From positions 198,222,835 to 198,286,834 of the forward strand of contig CM060957.1 of the NCBI GenBank assembly GCA_030765055.1: 64,000 nt of DNA, in the 5' to 3' direction. The notes under the pieces are model-generated. The model worked only from the letters and a program-made list of their open reading frames with translations. It was not told the DNA's origin and ran no database searches. This DNA comes from Mantis religiosa (Eukaryota > Arthropoda > Insecta > Mantodea > Mantidae). Shown piece after piece: positions 40,750-52,139 of the stretch; position 1 is the first letter of the stretch; each line of letters begins with the position of its first letter. The position numbers and the translations under genes are program-made.

Positions 40750-41170
40750 GATTTCGAAGGTGGCTTGGATGCAATGTTTCACTTCCTGACGTAGTTGTAG
40801 GCAATATGAACTACCTTTAGGCACCTTCGTAAATTGCCATACTGTGGTTTGAGGAACTTGGTACATCTCATAGTTGATTTATTAGGATTACAGAGATAAA
40901 CGTTCCAAATCTGATTCACATCCGCTTCTGACACAGCAGGACATGCACTGCTTTTCTCTTTGCCAAAACGAGTATCCAGAGATTCTGTGTACCATCTGCG
41001 AAGATAGTTGTCGGAAGGAGGCTCCTTTGCGTATTTGTGGCTGAAAATGGCACTGGACTTTTGTAGTAAATCCGTGTTTATGTAAGTGTTCTTCTTACTG
41101 CTATTACTGGTGGTAACATCTGTTCTACAGTTGATGTATAACAGAACTTGGACAGTTTGTCCAACCATTA
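40750..41170 (-). pseudogene. DNA-transposon N-terminal helix-turn-helix fragment (DUF4817-like)
   Basis: The minus-strand frame reads AIFSHKYAKEPPSDNYLRRW, then SEADVNQIWNVYLCNPNKSTM, and in another frame LQIPQTTVWQF. The pattern F..KY...PPS......W...F...G....G.GRP..S..DV..I......P.KS.R....L.IP..TV is the DNA-binding N-terminus of mariner-like transposases in arthropods. No catalytic domain follows, so it is a truncated relic. Confidence 0.6.
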
Positions 41171-44100
41171 CTACAGCAATAAAAATGGTATATATTACAA
41201 ATTTAAAAAAAAAAGAAGATGAAAAAATCCCAAAACCCTAACAATTATTTATAGTGACCCTGTATTTAATTTTGGAAGCATTTGTATTATAAACCTCCAT
41301 TTCAATGTCAGATAAAATGTTGGGCTTACCACGAAATGAAATGTGAACTTCCAATAATTAAAATATTTCCCAAATCTTTTTCAGACCTTATACACAACAT
41401 ATCCCCATCGCTTAGAATTTGCTGCCCTCAGCAAATCCAAACGACTGGTAACATTTACAGATGAGATACACATTTTTAAGTGGAGAATACATAAAAGAAT
41501 AATTTACACTTACAAAATATTATGCTGGACACATAGGCAACCAAGCATACCTGCCAGGTGGAAAAAAAACAAATATTTACATATACATAATTTGTTCTGA
41601 AAAGTAATAAGTGTGACACCTGTAAAACAAAATTAGAGGACAGGAAATGATAATGGGTTAACGCGGATTGTTTTTGAATTATCCCATGTTGAATGAAGTC
41701 CATAGTTCCATAGAAACACACTCTTGCACTACTATGAGTTATGTCATATAGTTTTGGGAGACACTTCACAACACATGGTCACTGCAGGTTTAAAATTACT
41801 GCTTTAAGTTTTTCTAACATGGACGTAACTGTCACTAGTATTGTAAATTTTTAGGTTGTAGCTTTCAAAGAGAGAAGGGAAAAGAGTCTGTGCTTCCTGC
41901 TTCAGCTGGATACTCTGTCCTTAGTCTTTTAAAGCAGGAAAGCGGATGAAGAACATGTTCAAGTATGCTGTGCTCTTTGGCATTGCTTAGAAAAGCCTGT
42001 ACTGAAGAGCCGATGAAAAGTTTGAAAGTGGAGTTTATAGTTTTTAGAATAGTCCACTTAGCTTACACTCGCCTACCTCAGCTGGGTCTGAGTTCTTGCA
42101 GGTGAGTCAATGAGAACACGAAAGAGTCACTTATAAGTTATTTTACTTAAGCCACCGTAAAACTTTGCTGGGTAGATTTGCTTTGTCTTGTACCCAGGAT
42201 TTCACAGTGATAGCCATGAGACCATGAAGTTGAGGAAGTCCTCTGGAAAGATTTGGTGCCTTTCCAGATGGGGGTTGTCTTGGGCGCCACTCCTAATGTG
42301 ATACTTGGTCATCTGGGCAGCCCTGCTTCTCCCTGGAAAGAGTAACTGCTAGGGTCCCTGGCCTCTGTGGTGTCTCCTCCCCTTTCTCCTTATGGTGGTG
42401 ATGTTTCCTGAAGCTTTGACATGTTCGTTCATCCATACCGCAACATAAAAACAAATGATCTGGTGTTAGGATTGATGCACAATAATATTTCTATGGGGTT
42501 GAGGATGGATTGAAGTTAATGGGGAGATAAGGAAATGGAAGGGCTTTTCAGGTATCACATTACAAAATGAATATTTCTTATATCTAGTTACAAATTATGG
42601 TTATATATAATTAACATAAATGGAACATGTATGAAATTATGTGGAACCATTAATTAGTTTTAGGGGAAGAAGAAAATAAACTTTTGGTTAAAATTTATAG
42701 AGTAAGCAAAAATGAAGTTTTATGCTTGACTTATGGCTGGGTGACATAAACAAATAAAGTATGGAAACTGCATAGATGTTCCATTTAAATATGGTTTTTC
42801 ACACAGTAGTGATAAACTTGGAACAAATTACAAGTATTATCCGTAGAACCATCATACAATTGAATTAAACATAATAATCAACAATATTTACTACAGTTTA
42901 GCATGTTTGATAGTAAGCAGTACTGGATATGAATTATAGTATATTTACAAAAATTATGTCTAATGACTTGACATAATAGCACCTATATACTGGATTAGAC
43001 ATACGCCTAACAAATGTCTGCTGTTGTCATAAAATCAGTCAAATATACGAGTTAACCATGGCTTTCTATTTTGTTAGAATTAATCTTGTTGATGCTACTG
43101 GAGTAACTGTTTCTAGAGTTACATAACATACTTACAAAATACATGGTGATTAATGTCACATTGATACAATCAAGTATCTCACAATTTATAAGGATATCCT
43201 ATGACTTTATCTTTTTACATAAATATAGCAGAAGTAACTCTGACATTTGCTGGTTGTTGGAAAGAGATTGAAAATGGAGGCGAATGCCTTTGAAACTAGT
43301 CTCTCATTAATATAAAGAAGTAAGTGACGAGTATTAATAAACCAACTACAAATAGTTTCTGAGAAGTCTTCTCTTGTTTATTAATCCCTAACAAATTTAG
43401 GCATGCTTTTACAGCATGGTAATTATAAGTTATAGCAAAAGAAAAGGGGGGGGCTTGTAGACTGTAGATTTCTTTGTGCTGTGATCTGTAAACAGAACTT
43501 GATATAACTATTAGTGTAATCTTTGTCATTGGTCATGTCTGCGATACATAATGAATATTGTCAAGGGATGTATTTGAGTTACGTGCTGCCAGCTGAATTT
43601 AAAGTTCAATAACTGATGCAAAAACTGCTGGTTTAAAAGGAGTACCCTAAGAATATCGCAAAATGATAATTACATCAAGTTGATCAGTCTGCTTTGACAA
43701 ACAATGAACATAAGTCATAGGTTTCTTTATCAACACTTAAAAGCGAATTGGGGAAACATATCTGAATTCTACAACTTAGAACCATAGTTTAAAAAAAATT
43801 CTGTGTCTTTCTCATCATATTTCAAATTCGGCCTTTTTTTCTTCCTACTTGCTCAAATTATTATCGTTAATACACGAGCTTAGGATTTGTCTTTATTTAT
43901 TCTCTTTCATACTAGCATCACTCTTCACTGTAAGCTGACTGAGGGACGTCTCTCCCACAGCAAAACTTAACATTCAGGTTGCGCAGCTTTCAGTCATACT
44001 CAAACATTAATGTTATTTTGTCTTCACAACTTCTTTATTTACACTGATCAGTGGTTTATGTACCTTTTGCTCGTGATTGTTTAATAGGGAAATGCTTGCA

Positions 44101-44890
44101 CGAAAATCCCTGTTGAAACACAACAAATCTAAACAAATCAGACCACTTTAAGGGGCCTAAATAAGTGCCTTTGGGTGTCAGAATCACCAAAGATTATAGG
44201 CTCTAACATTCATATAACATAAAACGAAGCACTAGTGACTATAAACTCTTAAGGCTTGAAGCTTGAAGCTTTGAAAGATACCATATATATATTCTTTATA
44301 GTTGCCTCTGGAGATCTTGCGACAAATTCCAGTGAAACCATGTTAGTACTCAATTCTATAACTATTTGAAAGAAAAGAAATACTTCTAAGAGAACCTTGC
44401 GGTTTCCCTTAAAATCAAACATCTTTAAATGCACTTGTTTACTCAAATCCTAAGGGTTGGTTACGTTGATCATGAAATATAATTCCTAAGCACAAATAAA
44501 GTAATAGGACTCATAGCTGATTAATAATTACTAAAATGTGTTACCTCTGGCGTGTTTTTTGTATTTCTCGGAAAGGAGGGAATAAGAAAAGGGCTGAATG
44601 TGTGCCTTGTCATACTGGCAAATGTTCCACAGGAGAACTGGTACAGTTACTAAGGGCCAGAGAATCTGTTTGCCGAGACGTTGCAAGGCCCAGAACATCA
44701 CAGGAATTTGGAGCCGTCTGTGTAGTCTGGGGAGAATGATAATTGCACTATTAAAGAAAGGACATTTTCCACTGGGCTTTTAAACACTTTATTTTAGGTA
44801 AAAGCTTATAGTAACAGGAACTAATGAGTGTAACCGAATAATCATTCGTAAGAGTGATGATGTGGAATGAAATTAGTTGTGGAAATGTAG
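41171..44890. other. Largely featureless, one short dispersed repeat
   Basis: 41329-41402 matches 46155-46228 over about 74 bp (cacgaaatgaaatgtgaac, aataattaaaatatttcccaaatct). A GC-richer patch at 42280-42390 has no ORF. The small ORF at 44536-44739 is Cys-rich (CVPCHTGKC) but has no support. I see no other structure. Confidence 0.45.
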
Positions 44891-45125
44891 AGTCAGACTG
44901 AAAAATTCAATGCCATAGCCGGGATTTGAACCACGGATCTTCTGGTTTCCGTCCAGCCGTACTACCATTGTGCTACTATGGCCAACGTGCCGATATGACA
45001 TTAAATTCTCCAACTGACTCATATTTTCCTGGTAAACCACTTAGGAGTTCTCATAAACACATGAGACAACTACTGGCCTACACACGGCCAGTGTGAAAGA
45101 ATAATTAATTTCCATTAATTAATGA
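44890..45125 (-). mobile_element. SINE-2 copy, body inverted relative to its tail
   Basis: On the minus strand 45055-44905 gives the leader (gtggtttaccaggaaaatatgagtcag), the tRNA-like core (gccatagtagcacaatggt ... ggttcaaatcccggctatggca) and part of the body. At 45073-45125 the tail (ggcctacacacggccagtgtgaaa ... aatttccatt) reads in the plus direction, opposite to the body. This is the pattern left by twin-primed 5' inversion. Confidence 0.65.
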
Positions 45126-46154
45126 AATTAGTTGTTTATAATAACGGGTGAAGGAAGGGGCTTTTTACTGAAAATAGTAGCAAAGAAATATTAATATGCA
45201 TTACTAATAATAGCTATTCAGGGACTATGACATATAAGGTTGTATTGCTGGAATATGAATAATGTGTTAGAAATAAATCAGGGGAATTATCTGCAAGGGA
45301 AGTTTGTGCTTTAGTGTGAACACCTCTGTCTTTATCAGTTCTACAAATTTATAATTTTGGAAGAGAAAAATGCACTAAAGTAAGAGTGTGTTACATCGTT
45401 TTCCATCGTATAATGGGTGAATGTCTTCTTAATACGTCGTGTGCTATTGATAGCCTTTTATTGAACTTAATGTGTATTATTGTGTATGTATAGAATGAAA
45501 TAACATGCTAGCTGGTCCAAACCAGGTCAGTGAAATACCACCCATTGTAATTATAGATTTAGAAAGATAATTTATAATAAAGACAGGAAAAGTCTTTTTG
45601 AGTGAGAATAGGCACATCAAGTGTTGTAAATGGAGTTACATGTGAGTGTGAACGAACATTTTTCTTTGTGTTTTGAGTGTGCGGGTGCGTAAGTTATAAA
45701 TTTGCGTTCCCAAGGTGTGGAGTTGCTTAACATGAGTGGGTGAGGTAAACATTCATATGTGTAACTAAGAAAAGAATTGACTTCTCTCTCGCGTGAATGT
45801 AGCGCACAATTTAAATTTTGTGCAAAGCCATTCATTCAGTCAGAATTATGGGTACTAAATATTAATTCAGGGCACATTTATAATAAGTTTAGGTATTTCA
45901 GTTAATTGATGGAAATTAAAATACTGTAAACAAATAACAGATAGCTTGCACATGATATAAAAATAGTCTGATTATTATCATACGACTCAGCGGTTCTTCA
46001 CCGAGGGTATACATCCTATGGTGTAATCTTGTGCAATCCAAGAATGACTCTTAATTTTTCTGTCAATTTAACAGAACACATATGAGCTGCTTACTCTGAT
46101 CACTGAGTCATCCACCCTGTCTCAACTTGTTAATTCCTGCTAAATCCTGGAGCT
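45126..46154. other. No feature recognised
   Basis: AT-rich DNA upstream of the zinc-finger gene. It may contain its promoter and 5' untranslated exons, but I cannot place them. Confidence 0.4.
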
Positions 46155-46228
46155 TATCACGAAATGAAATGTGAACCTCCAATAATTAAAATATTTCCCA
46201 AATCTTGTTCAGACCTTATATGCAACAA
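46155..46228 (+). repeat. Short dispersed repeat, second copy
   Basis: It matches 41329-41402 at nearly all positions, in the same orientation. The family is unknown. Confidence 0.6.
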
Positions 46229-46297
46229 TATTTTGCAGTATATATATATGTTTCTTTCTTCACAGATTTGTTTCTGAAAATAAGATCTCCATCTTAA

Positions 46298-46425
46298 TTG
46301 AGTGTGATTTATGAGTCACTATGTTTACACTCAAACTTCACTTGTATAATTGAAACGTTTTCAAGATCAGTCGATCTCATCCTCAGCGGTTTGGTGACTC
46401 ATAGTGACTCATAAATCAAACTCAA
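46298..46425 (-). mobile_element. PLE-D mini-element: 26-bp inverted ends and a hammerhead-like core
   Basis: 46298-46323 and 46400-46425 are inverted repeats with one mismatch (gatttatgagtcactatg and its complement). Between them the minus strand reads CTGAGGA-t-GAGATC-gact-GATCTT-GAAAACGTTTC (46386-46352): a CUGANGA box, a fully paired stem II with loop GACT, GAAA and a small stem III. Stem I is not obvious. It lies about 80 bp upstream of the zinc-finger start codon. Confidence 0.55.
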
Positions 46426-46475
46426 GTATGAAGAATACTTCCCTGTTAATAATGCTTCTGCTTTTAATATTTAAG

Positions 46476-46912
46476 ATCTACATCTGATTCGACATCTATT
46501 TGAAATGGATGAGAAAATAGAAATCAAAGAAGAGGATCCACTCACAGATGACATAACCTCACAGAATGAGAGAGACTTCTTTAAGAAGGTTGTTTCTATG
46601 AAGACAAGTACTGATACTGTACTTCTGGATACTGATTGTGACATTACAGTCAAAACAGAAATTAAATCAGAGACTTCTTTTATCAAAGAACTTGAAAAAC
46701 AGATTAAGACTGAAACAGCTATATGGAGCAACAACTGCGAGATGGATAAATCCAATAAATTTGAACAGTATGAGGGAGAATTTCTTCCAGAGAATCCTGA
46801 AATGATGGATCAGAAATACAACAGTGGTCATGAAATGCATAACAAAATAGAAATTAAAGAAGAACCTTGGTGGCTGGAAACAGAAACATCATCAGTTTGT
46901 GATAATACTAAG
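46476..46912 (+). CDS. Zinc-finger gene, first coding exon (ATG at 46505)
   Basis: An acceptor-like ttttaatatttaag precedes 46476. The ATG at 46505 opens 136 codons, ending in phase 0 at AAG|GTAAGT (donor at 46913). The peptide is acidic, starting MDEKIEIKEEDPL, and contains five sites matching the SUMO-acceptor pattern hydrophobic-K-x-E (IKEE, VKTE, IKSE, IKTE, IKEE). Such acidic leaders are usual in insect C2H2 zinc-finger proteins and probably recruit co-regulators. No known N-terminal domain (ZAD, BTB, KRAB) is visible. The next exons are at 54737 and 56896. Including the 5' untranslated 29 nt, the exon may extend further left. Confidence 0.8.
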
Positions 46913-47239
46913 GTAAGTTATCTAGAAGTCTATTGGATATTTGACTCATTCTACATATGAAACAGGCTCAGTAGGCTAAAAGGGAGCTACCCTAAACAAG
47001 TGGACAATGGGCTACTTATAAGTGACCCATGTAATCGAAGTGTCACATTTATCGTGACAGTACATTGTACTAATACCAGCTGTTCTAACCTTAAATATGC
47101 ATATTCTGTTTGCCTATTCCTGTACGGCGATACGGTTTTCACAATATATTCACAAAATTAGTGTATCATATGTCGTGTTAAAGTGTTACATTACCGTGTG
47201 TATTGTGTAAGTCACGATAGGATACCTGAAGGTCTTGAA
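46913..47239. other. Start of intron 1
   Basis: Non-coding sequence between the donor and the gypsy element. No motif was seen. Confidence 0.5.
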
Positions 47240-47881
47240 CTGCCCTCACAGACTCTAGATATTGAAGATTGTCTCAGTGGCCTCAAAAACATCAGGTGGA
47301 ATCTACCATACAGACTTCCATCAGTCCTCTTGACCTCAAAAGGTGTGGTCCCCGAATTTGTTGGATATCACAAATGGTCCGTCAAAAAATAAGGAGAACT
47401 TTGCTGTTCCCTTCTTCTTGGCACTTGACTGATGGTGCTGTCGAATTGGTACCTCTTCACCGATCATGGACATCCATCATTTATACGTCCTCTTGGTCCT
47501 CTTCTTCCTTCTTTCTGCTGCGACGAATATCCTTTGAAAGGCCAACTCTACCTTCTCTTCTTTGGTTAGCTGTTTTCCTTTTGGGATGTGTGGCAGAATC
47601 TGCCTGAATAAGGGTGTTGGTTCTTCTTCGAGCATCAACTCTGCTGGGGTGAATCCTGTCGTAGAATTCTTAGTAGAGTTGATTGGATCTTCAATCTGTT
47701 GGCAGTATTTAACCCAACTTTTGTGGTTGGAGTGACACATAATATAGAAAAAGTTGGTGACACTTCCAAGACTTCTTTCTGTTAAGTTGCCCTGGGGAAA
47801 GTATGCTGAAGAGTGATACAGTTTTACTCCTAAATCCTTTAATGTTAGATTGAAATTTCTTGCTCGTCTGGACTGAGGCAT
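47240..47881 (-). pseudogene. Gypsy integrase, C-terminal half
   Basis: The frame 47881-47477 reads NLTLKDLGVKLYHSSAYFPQ, GNLTERSLGSV and STTGFTPAELML, the core region around the third catalytic residue (normally Q.NG..ER; here GNLTER). It continues to 47240 with VPIRQHHQSSAKKKGTAKFS, then after a frameshift FEVKRTDGSLYGRFHLMFLR, the GPY/F-type C-terminal domain. Confidence 0.75.
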
Positions 47882-47948
47882 TGTCTGACAGTAGAGCTTC
47901 CATTTTCCTGTACTTAGGGATATAATCCTCTACAATCTTCTTTAAGCA

Positions 47949-48506
47949 TTATTTTGAAGTAATTTTCTTCATGGGGTAGATTTTAATGAACTTTGTAAAT
48001 GTGCCCTGAATCACAAAGATGTATTTATAATTGTGCTGTCCAGCTGGTAACTCACCATAGGAGTCGATAGTTACCAGGGCAGTTTTCTTATCCCTTATAA
48101 TAGCCTGAGGTTCAACACAATATTTTACATTTGATGGCTTAGAGTTTTGGCAAAGAAGGCAGGTCGAAATCATTTGCCTGACCCTTCTGTATAAGTGTTT
48201 GACATATAAACACTCTTGAATAGCAGTTGCTGTTTTGGCAACGCCGACATGCATAAGCGAGGTATGGAAGGTGGTAATTGTTTCCACTTCCATGCTCTTA
48301 GGGATAATTTCTTTCCACTTTAAGCAATCCCTGCCATTTAATTTATACAAGATGTTATTATGTATTCCTATGCTCCATGTAATGCTACTATTATTCTCAA
48401 GTGCTGTATTATTGATATTGATTGATAGTTTATTGATCCAGTTTATCAGATGTACATTGATTTTGGACACGTCATTTATATACAAATTATTGGAATAAAT
48501 AAACAT
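47949..48506 (-). pseudogene. Gypsy integrase, zinc-binding and core N-terminus
   Basis: Residues FHTSLMHVGVAKTATAIQE through RQMISTCLLCQ form the HHCC zinc finger (H-x3-7-H ... C-x2-C). ALVTIDSYGELP holds the first catalytic Asp and FTKFIKIYP the following strand. The frame is open for 185 codons. Upstream it meets PLE-C-derived sequence at about 48577. Confidence 0.8.
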
Positions 48507-48576
48507 CTTCCCTTTGAAGATTTACCTAATTTCTAAGAATCTTTGCGAATGATGGTGTTACTGTGAGGTTAAATGC

Positions 48577-48650
48577 TATTAAATTTAAAGGGAGTCGATT
48601 AATGACACTAAACAACACTGTTTTCAACACTTCCGAGAAAGGAATTTAAG
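48577..48650 (-). repeat. PLE-C terminal fragment
   Basis: The string ttaaatttaaagggagtcgattaatgacactaaac matches the outer arm of the palindrome at 35083-35120. Its continuation (aacactg...cacttccgagaaaggaatt) matches 35041-35075 in reverse. No hammerhead core remains. Confidence 0.6.
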
Positions 48651-49960
48651 TGCTCTTAGTTTAATTTCATGTGTAGGAATTGCTATCGTCTCCGGTAAGG
48701 AGTGGCTTGCACGGAGGCGTGAAACTGCATCAGCGAAAACATTATCTGACCCAGCAATGTGTTTAATTCCTGTCATGAGATGTGTTTTCATGAATGTATC
48801 GTGAAATTTTTGAACTTGTGGGTTTGCACTTGTGAATAAAGGACAAACTGATATGGTCTATGTACAAAATTATCTTGCAATTGAATATGTAATGTATGAA
48901 TTTAGATAAAGCATAGAAAATACATGCTATATTAAGTTCTCTGACACATACATTGGACTGTTTCTGTCAGACTTCATGAAGCTGTAGCTATTACATGATT
49001 TTCTCCATCCCAAATTTGGCATAAGACGGTTCCAACTGAAGTTGCAGAAGCATCTGTAAATATGTGGTACGGTAATCTAGCTTAGGGTACTCTAGTAAAA
49101 TGGATTCTTTGAATAAAGCTTTGCTTCCCACTACCATTTTACTTCTTTCTTTAGAAGTTTTCTCAATCGAGAGATGACTGCAGAATAATTAAAGATGAAT
49201 TTTGACTGGTAATTGAGTATGCCTAGACATCTTCGAAGTTGTTTCTGGTTCTTGGGAGGTGGGATATCCTCAATAACTTTTACATGTTCTGGGTTAGGTT
49301 TTATGCCATCAGACGAAATGACATAACCTAAAAAATTTGCTTATTTTACGAAGAATCTAGATTTTCCAAAATTTATGGTCATTCCGCTCTCATGGAATTT
49401 TGATAGGATGTAGTCCAAATGTTTTAGATGCGTTTCTAAATCTTAATCATAAATTAAGGAGTCTCTACATAAGTTACAGGGAATTCTTTCATCTCCTCGC
49501 CGAAAATTTCATGTAAAGCACAGAGTAGTGCACCAGAACTAGTATTCAGTCCAAAACCGCACCTCTTAAAATGGTACACACGATTCTCGTGTCTAAAACC
49601 TGTATATGGACGTACTGCTGGGTCCAAAGCAAATTGAAGAAGTGATTTATTGAGGTCGATTACACTCAAGTACTTAGATTTACTAATTCAGGCCAAAATT
49701 GAATTAACGCTAGGTGCGTGAAAGTGGTCCGGGAGTGTATATGAATTTAACAATCTTGCATCAAGCGTCATTTGTACTTTTTGATTACTGGTAATCCAGC
49801 ACAAAGCAATAACATGAATAGATGTTGGCAATTCTATTATGTCATCCTTTAACAATTCCTGGATTAATTCGTCTGCTTGTTCACGAATTGCATTTGGTAT
49901 GGGGCGACATTTGGGTGAAAATGGCGGTCCAGCAGCAGACCAGCAGAAGAATCGAGTCAT
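48651..49960 (-). pseudogene. Gypsy reverse transcriptase and RNase H
   Basis: RT from 49960: GPPFSPKCRPIPNAIREQAD and ELIQELLKDDIIELPTS, VQMTLDARLLNSYTLPD, then FALDPAVRPYTGFRHEN and FKRCGFGLNTS. The YxDD box region at about 49460 is disrupted. The thumb and RNase H follow: INFGKSRFFV, FLGYVISSDGIKPNPEHV, LRRCLGILNYQSKFI, IFTDASATSVGTVLCQ and KHIAGSDNVFADAVSRLR. Stops at 49350, 49130 and 48960 mark decay. Confidence 0.8.
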
Positions 49961-50025
49961 CCAGGTTTACCTGGACGGAATGGTTTCGCCCAGCACCTAG
50001 CCACTTACTGTGGCTTTGGTAAACC
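49920..50025 (-). repeat. ~100-bp dispersed repeat inserted in the RT N-terminus
   Basis: It matches 63505-63610 (aggtgctgggc, ccaggtaaacctgga on the minus strand). It splits the RT between YVHTFVVKG and GPPFSPK, so it is an insertion. The family is unknown. Confidence 0.6.
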
Positions 50026-50132
50026 CTTCACTACAAAAGTGTGGACATACTTGTTGCACAATCCTATCCTCTTAGAAAATACTGGCTTGTGTTTTCTAAG
50101 GATATTAGCTAGTTTCTGTTTCTGCACTTTAC

Positions 50133-50837
50133 TTAGGTTAAAAGTTTCCTCAGCTTAGCTTGGATAGATGTTTCAAAGTTTTCTGGTGTATTGCTGTCTA
50201 TGTACCTATCTTGTGTACTGATAAAATCATTTAATTCATGTTCTTCAGACTGATTACAGCTGATACAAGGCACTGTGTGACAAATATTAACTTCCATCTC
50301 CTCCTGGTCACATAAATATGGTGCAAAGTTTGTTAACTCTAACCCAACTTTGACTAAATAATAATCATTATTAATCGTAATGTGCCCTATGAAAAATTTA
50401 TCATCTTCTAAATCTCTCTCCTCTTGCATTCTCTCGTCAGTGGAGGAATTGTCTACCTCTAGCAGGGGTAGAACAAAATAAATATTATTGTCTTTTATAG
50501 ACAATGTGTGCCTTAAGAAATCTAAGATGCAAGACCATGAAATCAGTAGATCGGTACCTATGATGATGTTAGTAACCAGTTTTGGTACAACTAGCTGATA
50601 TCCGTCTAATGTGAGCTGTAACGTCACTTGGAAATGGATTCTTTCCTTTTTCTTGCCAATTTCAGTAGTGCAAGAAATCCCGCAGACTGGTAGATATATA
50701 AGTCCGCTGTTTACTTTTAGCACAGTGAAAAGTTCTTCATTAATGACAGTCATGTTGCTACCACTATCAACCACGGCGTCATACTCATTTCCCCATATAT
50801 TTATCCTCACAAAAGGTTGATTTCTTATGTCTGTCAT
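50133..50837 (-). pseudogene. Gypsy aspartic protease and pol N-terminus
   Basis: The 234-codon frame begins with FVRINIWGNEYDAVVDSGSN (DSG catalytic triad) and continues with VTNIIIGTDLLISWSCILDF (flap and ILG/IIG motif). The linker to RT holds FAPYLCDQEE and ends KLRKLLT. It is complete in itself, but neighbouring pol pieces are broken. Confidence 0.75.
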
Positions 50838-51189
50838 GTGCTTGTGTGGGCTATCATTAATCCATGCTTCTCTGTTAGCAAGTTAAGTTGCCAGGGAACT
50901 CCTATTCACTGTATTATGTGCTACCCAGATGGTACCTGGAGTTTCAATACCATCTTGAGTTAGTTTTCCTGCGGCTGGGGCTCAGCTACAGGGGGTACTG
51001 TTATCTGTACTGCATTGAGGTTAGGTTCATCACTTGTGTTTTGTTCATTAGGTGGCGCTGGTGTGTGTTGGCTGGCCTGTTCTCTGTAAAAACTTGGTTC
51101 CGGTAGCCTTCCTATTTCATTTCTGGTATCCTGCCACCCACTTTTTACATTTGGCCTGTTATAGGGATGAGAGTAGTTCATATGTCTCC

Positions 51190-51599
51190 TCCCTCTATAA
51201 AAGCCTTGAAAATTTTAAGTTGCTGATCTGATGCGATCTCCCAAAGTTATTTCTATTTCCATTATTTTGGCCATTGGTGTTAGAGCTGGTATTACTACGG
51301 CTGGAAGTTTGTAGGCCTTTACCCCTCCTTGGTTGGGATAAGTGGGGAGGCCTCTTTTGGTCGTTAGATTGTGTGCCCCTTTTCCTGCAAATGTAATGCT
51401 CTTGCCTTTGGCTACTACTTGGAGAATTGAGGCTATGTTCACGCCGTGGCATTCTATCTTGTCTGTGATTGTTCTGTTGTTGGGGTTTGTGACCATTACG
51501 CTCCCTGTTTTACCTGTTATTTCCAGCATCAGGTGGGATTACCTGTGCCTCAAATTCACTAAATAAGCTAAGAACATCTCCTATGTCGACCAGATGAGC
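51190..51599 (-). pseudogene. Gypsy gag C-terminal part
   Basis: Overlapping frames give a Gln/Asn/Ser/Arg-rich tail (NSPSSSQRQEHYICRKRG, RSNTSSNTNGQNNGNRNN) with one possible degenerate zinc knuckle (C...ICRKRGTQSND). A frameshift separates it from the capsid part beyond the PLE-A insertion. Confidence 0.55.
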
Positions 51600-51611
51600 A
51601 ACTATTAAATT

Positions 51612-52125
51612 TAAGGAGATTTAACTGTATTGGAACACCACAGTGAAGCGAAATAATTATTAATTTATAGATTAGTCGTATTTATTATATATCTACTTCA
51701 CTTACATATTGACATGTTTTGCAAATCATCGTTTGCATCTTCGGCTTTTATGCGACTAAAGCTTGATCCAGTGGTGTGGGTAATTCTGGAGTTGCTGCTG
51801 CCATCTGTTCATTTAGTGATGAACTTAAATGTGGGATTCTCTTCTGGCAGGATTTCAAAGTTCATTAGTTGGTTTTTATGTTTTTCTATGTATATGCTCT
51901 CCCATATGACGAGTTCACTATGTTTTTGTACGTCTTTTAGTAATTCGGTGATATCTTCAATTTCATGATTTTCAGACCAGAAATGAGCTGCTATGACGGA
52001 CTTATCAATATTTTTGTATCTTAAGTGCCTGAAGTGTTCTTTCTTTCTAGTGCATATGTTTCTTTTTGTCCTCCCTATGTAAGTGAAGCAGATATGTAAT
52101 AAATAAAACTCATCTATAAATTAAT
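51612..52125 (-). mobile_element. PLE-A, 0.5-kb fold-back copy in gypsy gag, 12-bp target duplication
   Basis: The left end has the PLE-A tail (aactgtattggaacaccacag) and 3' arm, then about 360 bp of the GIY-YIG-coding end (minus strand; matches 29940-30310). The right end (52082-52125) is the same 3' arm inverted and tailless. Flanks aactattaaatt at 51600-51611 and 52126-52137 are a perfect 12-bp duplication, and the gag frame resumes on both sides. Confidence 0.85.
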
Positions 52126-52139
52126 AACTATTAAATTGT

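Noticed and set aside
44536..44739. Cys-rich small protein or exon
   Set aside because: CVPCHTGKC is suggestive, but overlapping frames are equally open and no splice sites or relatives support it.
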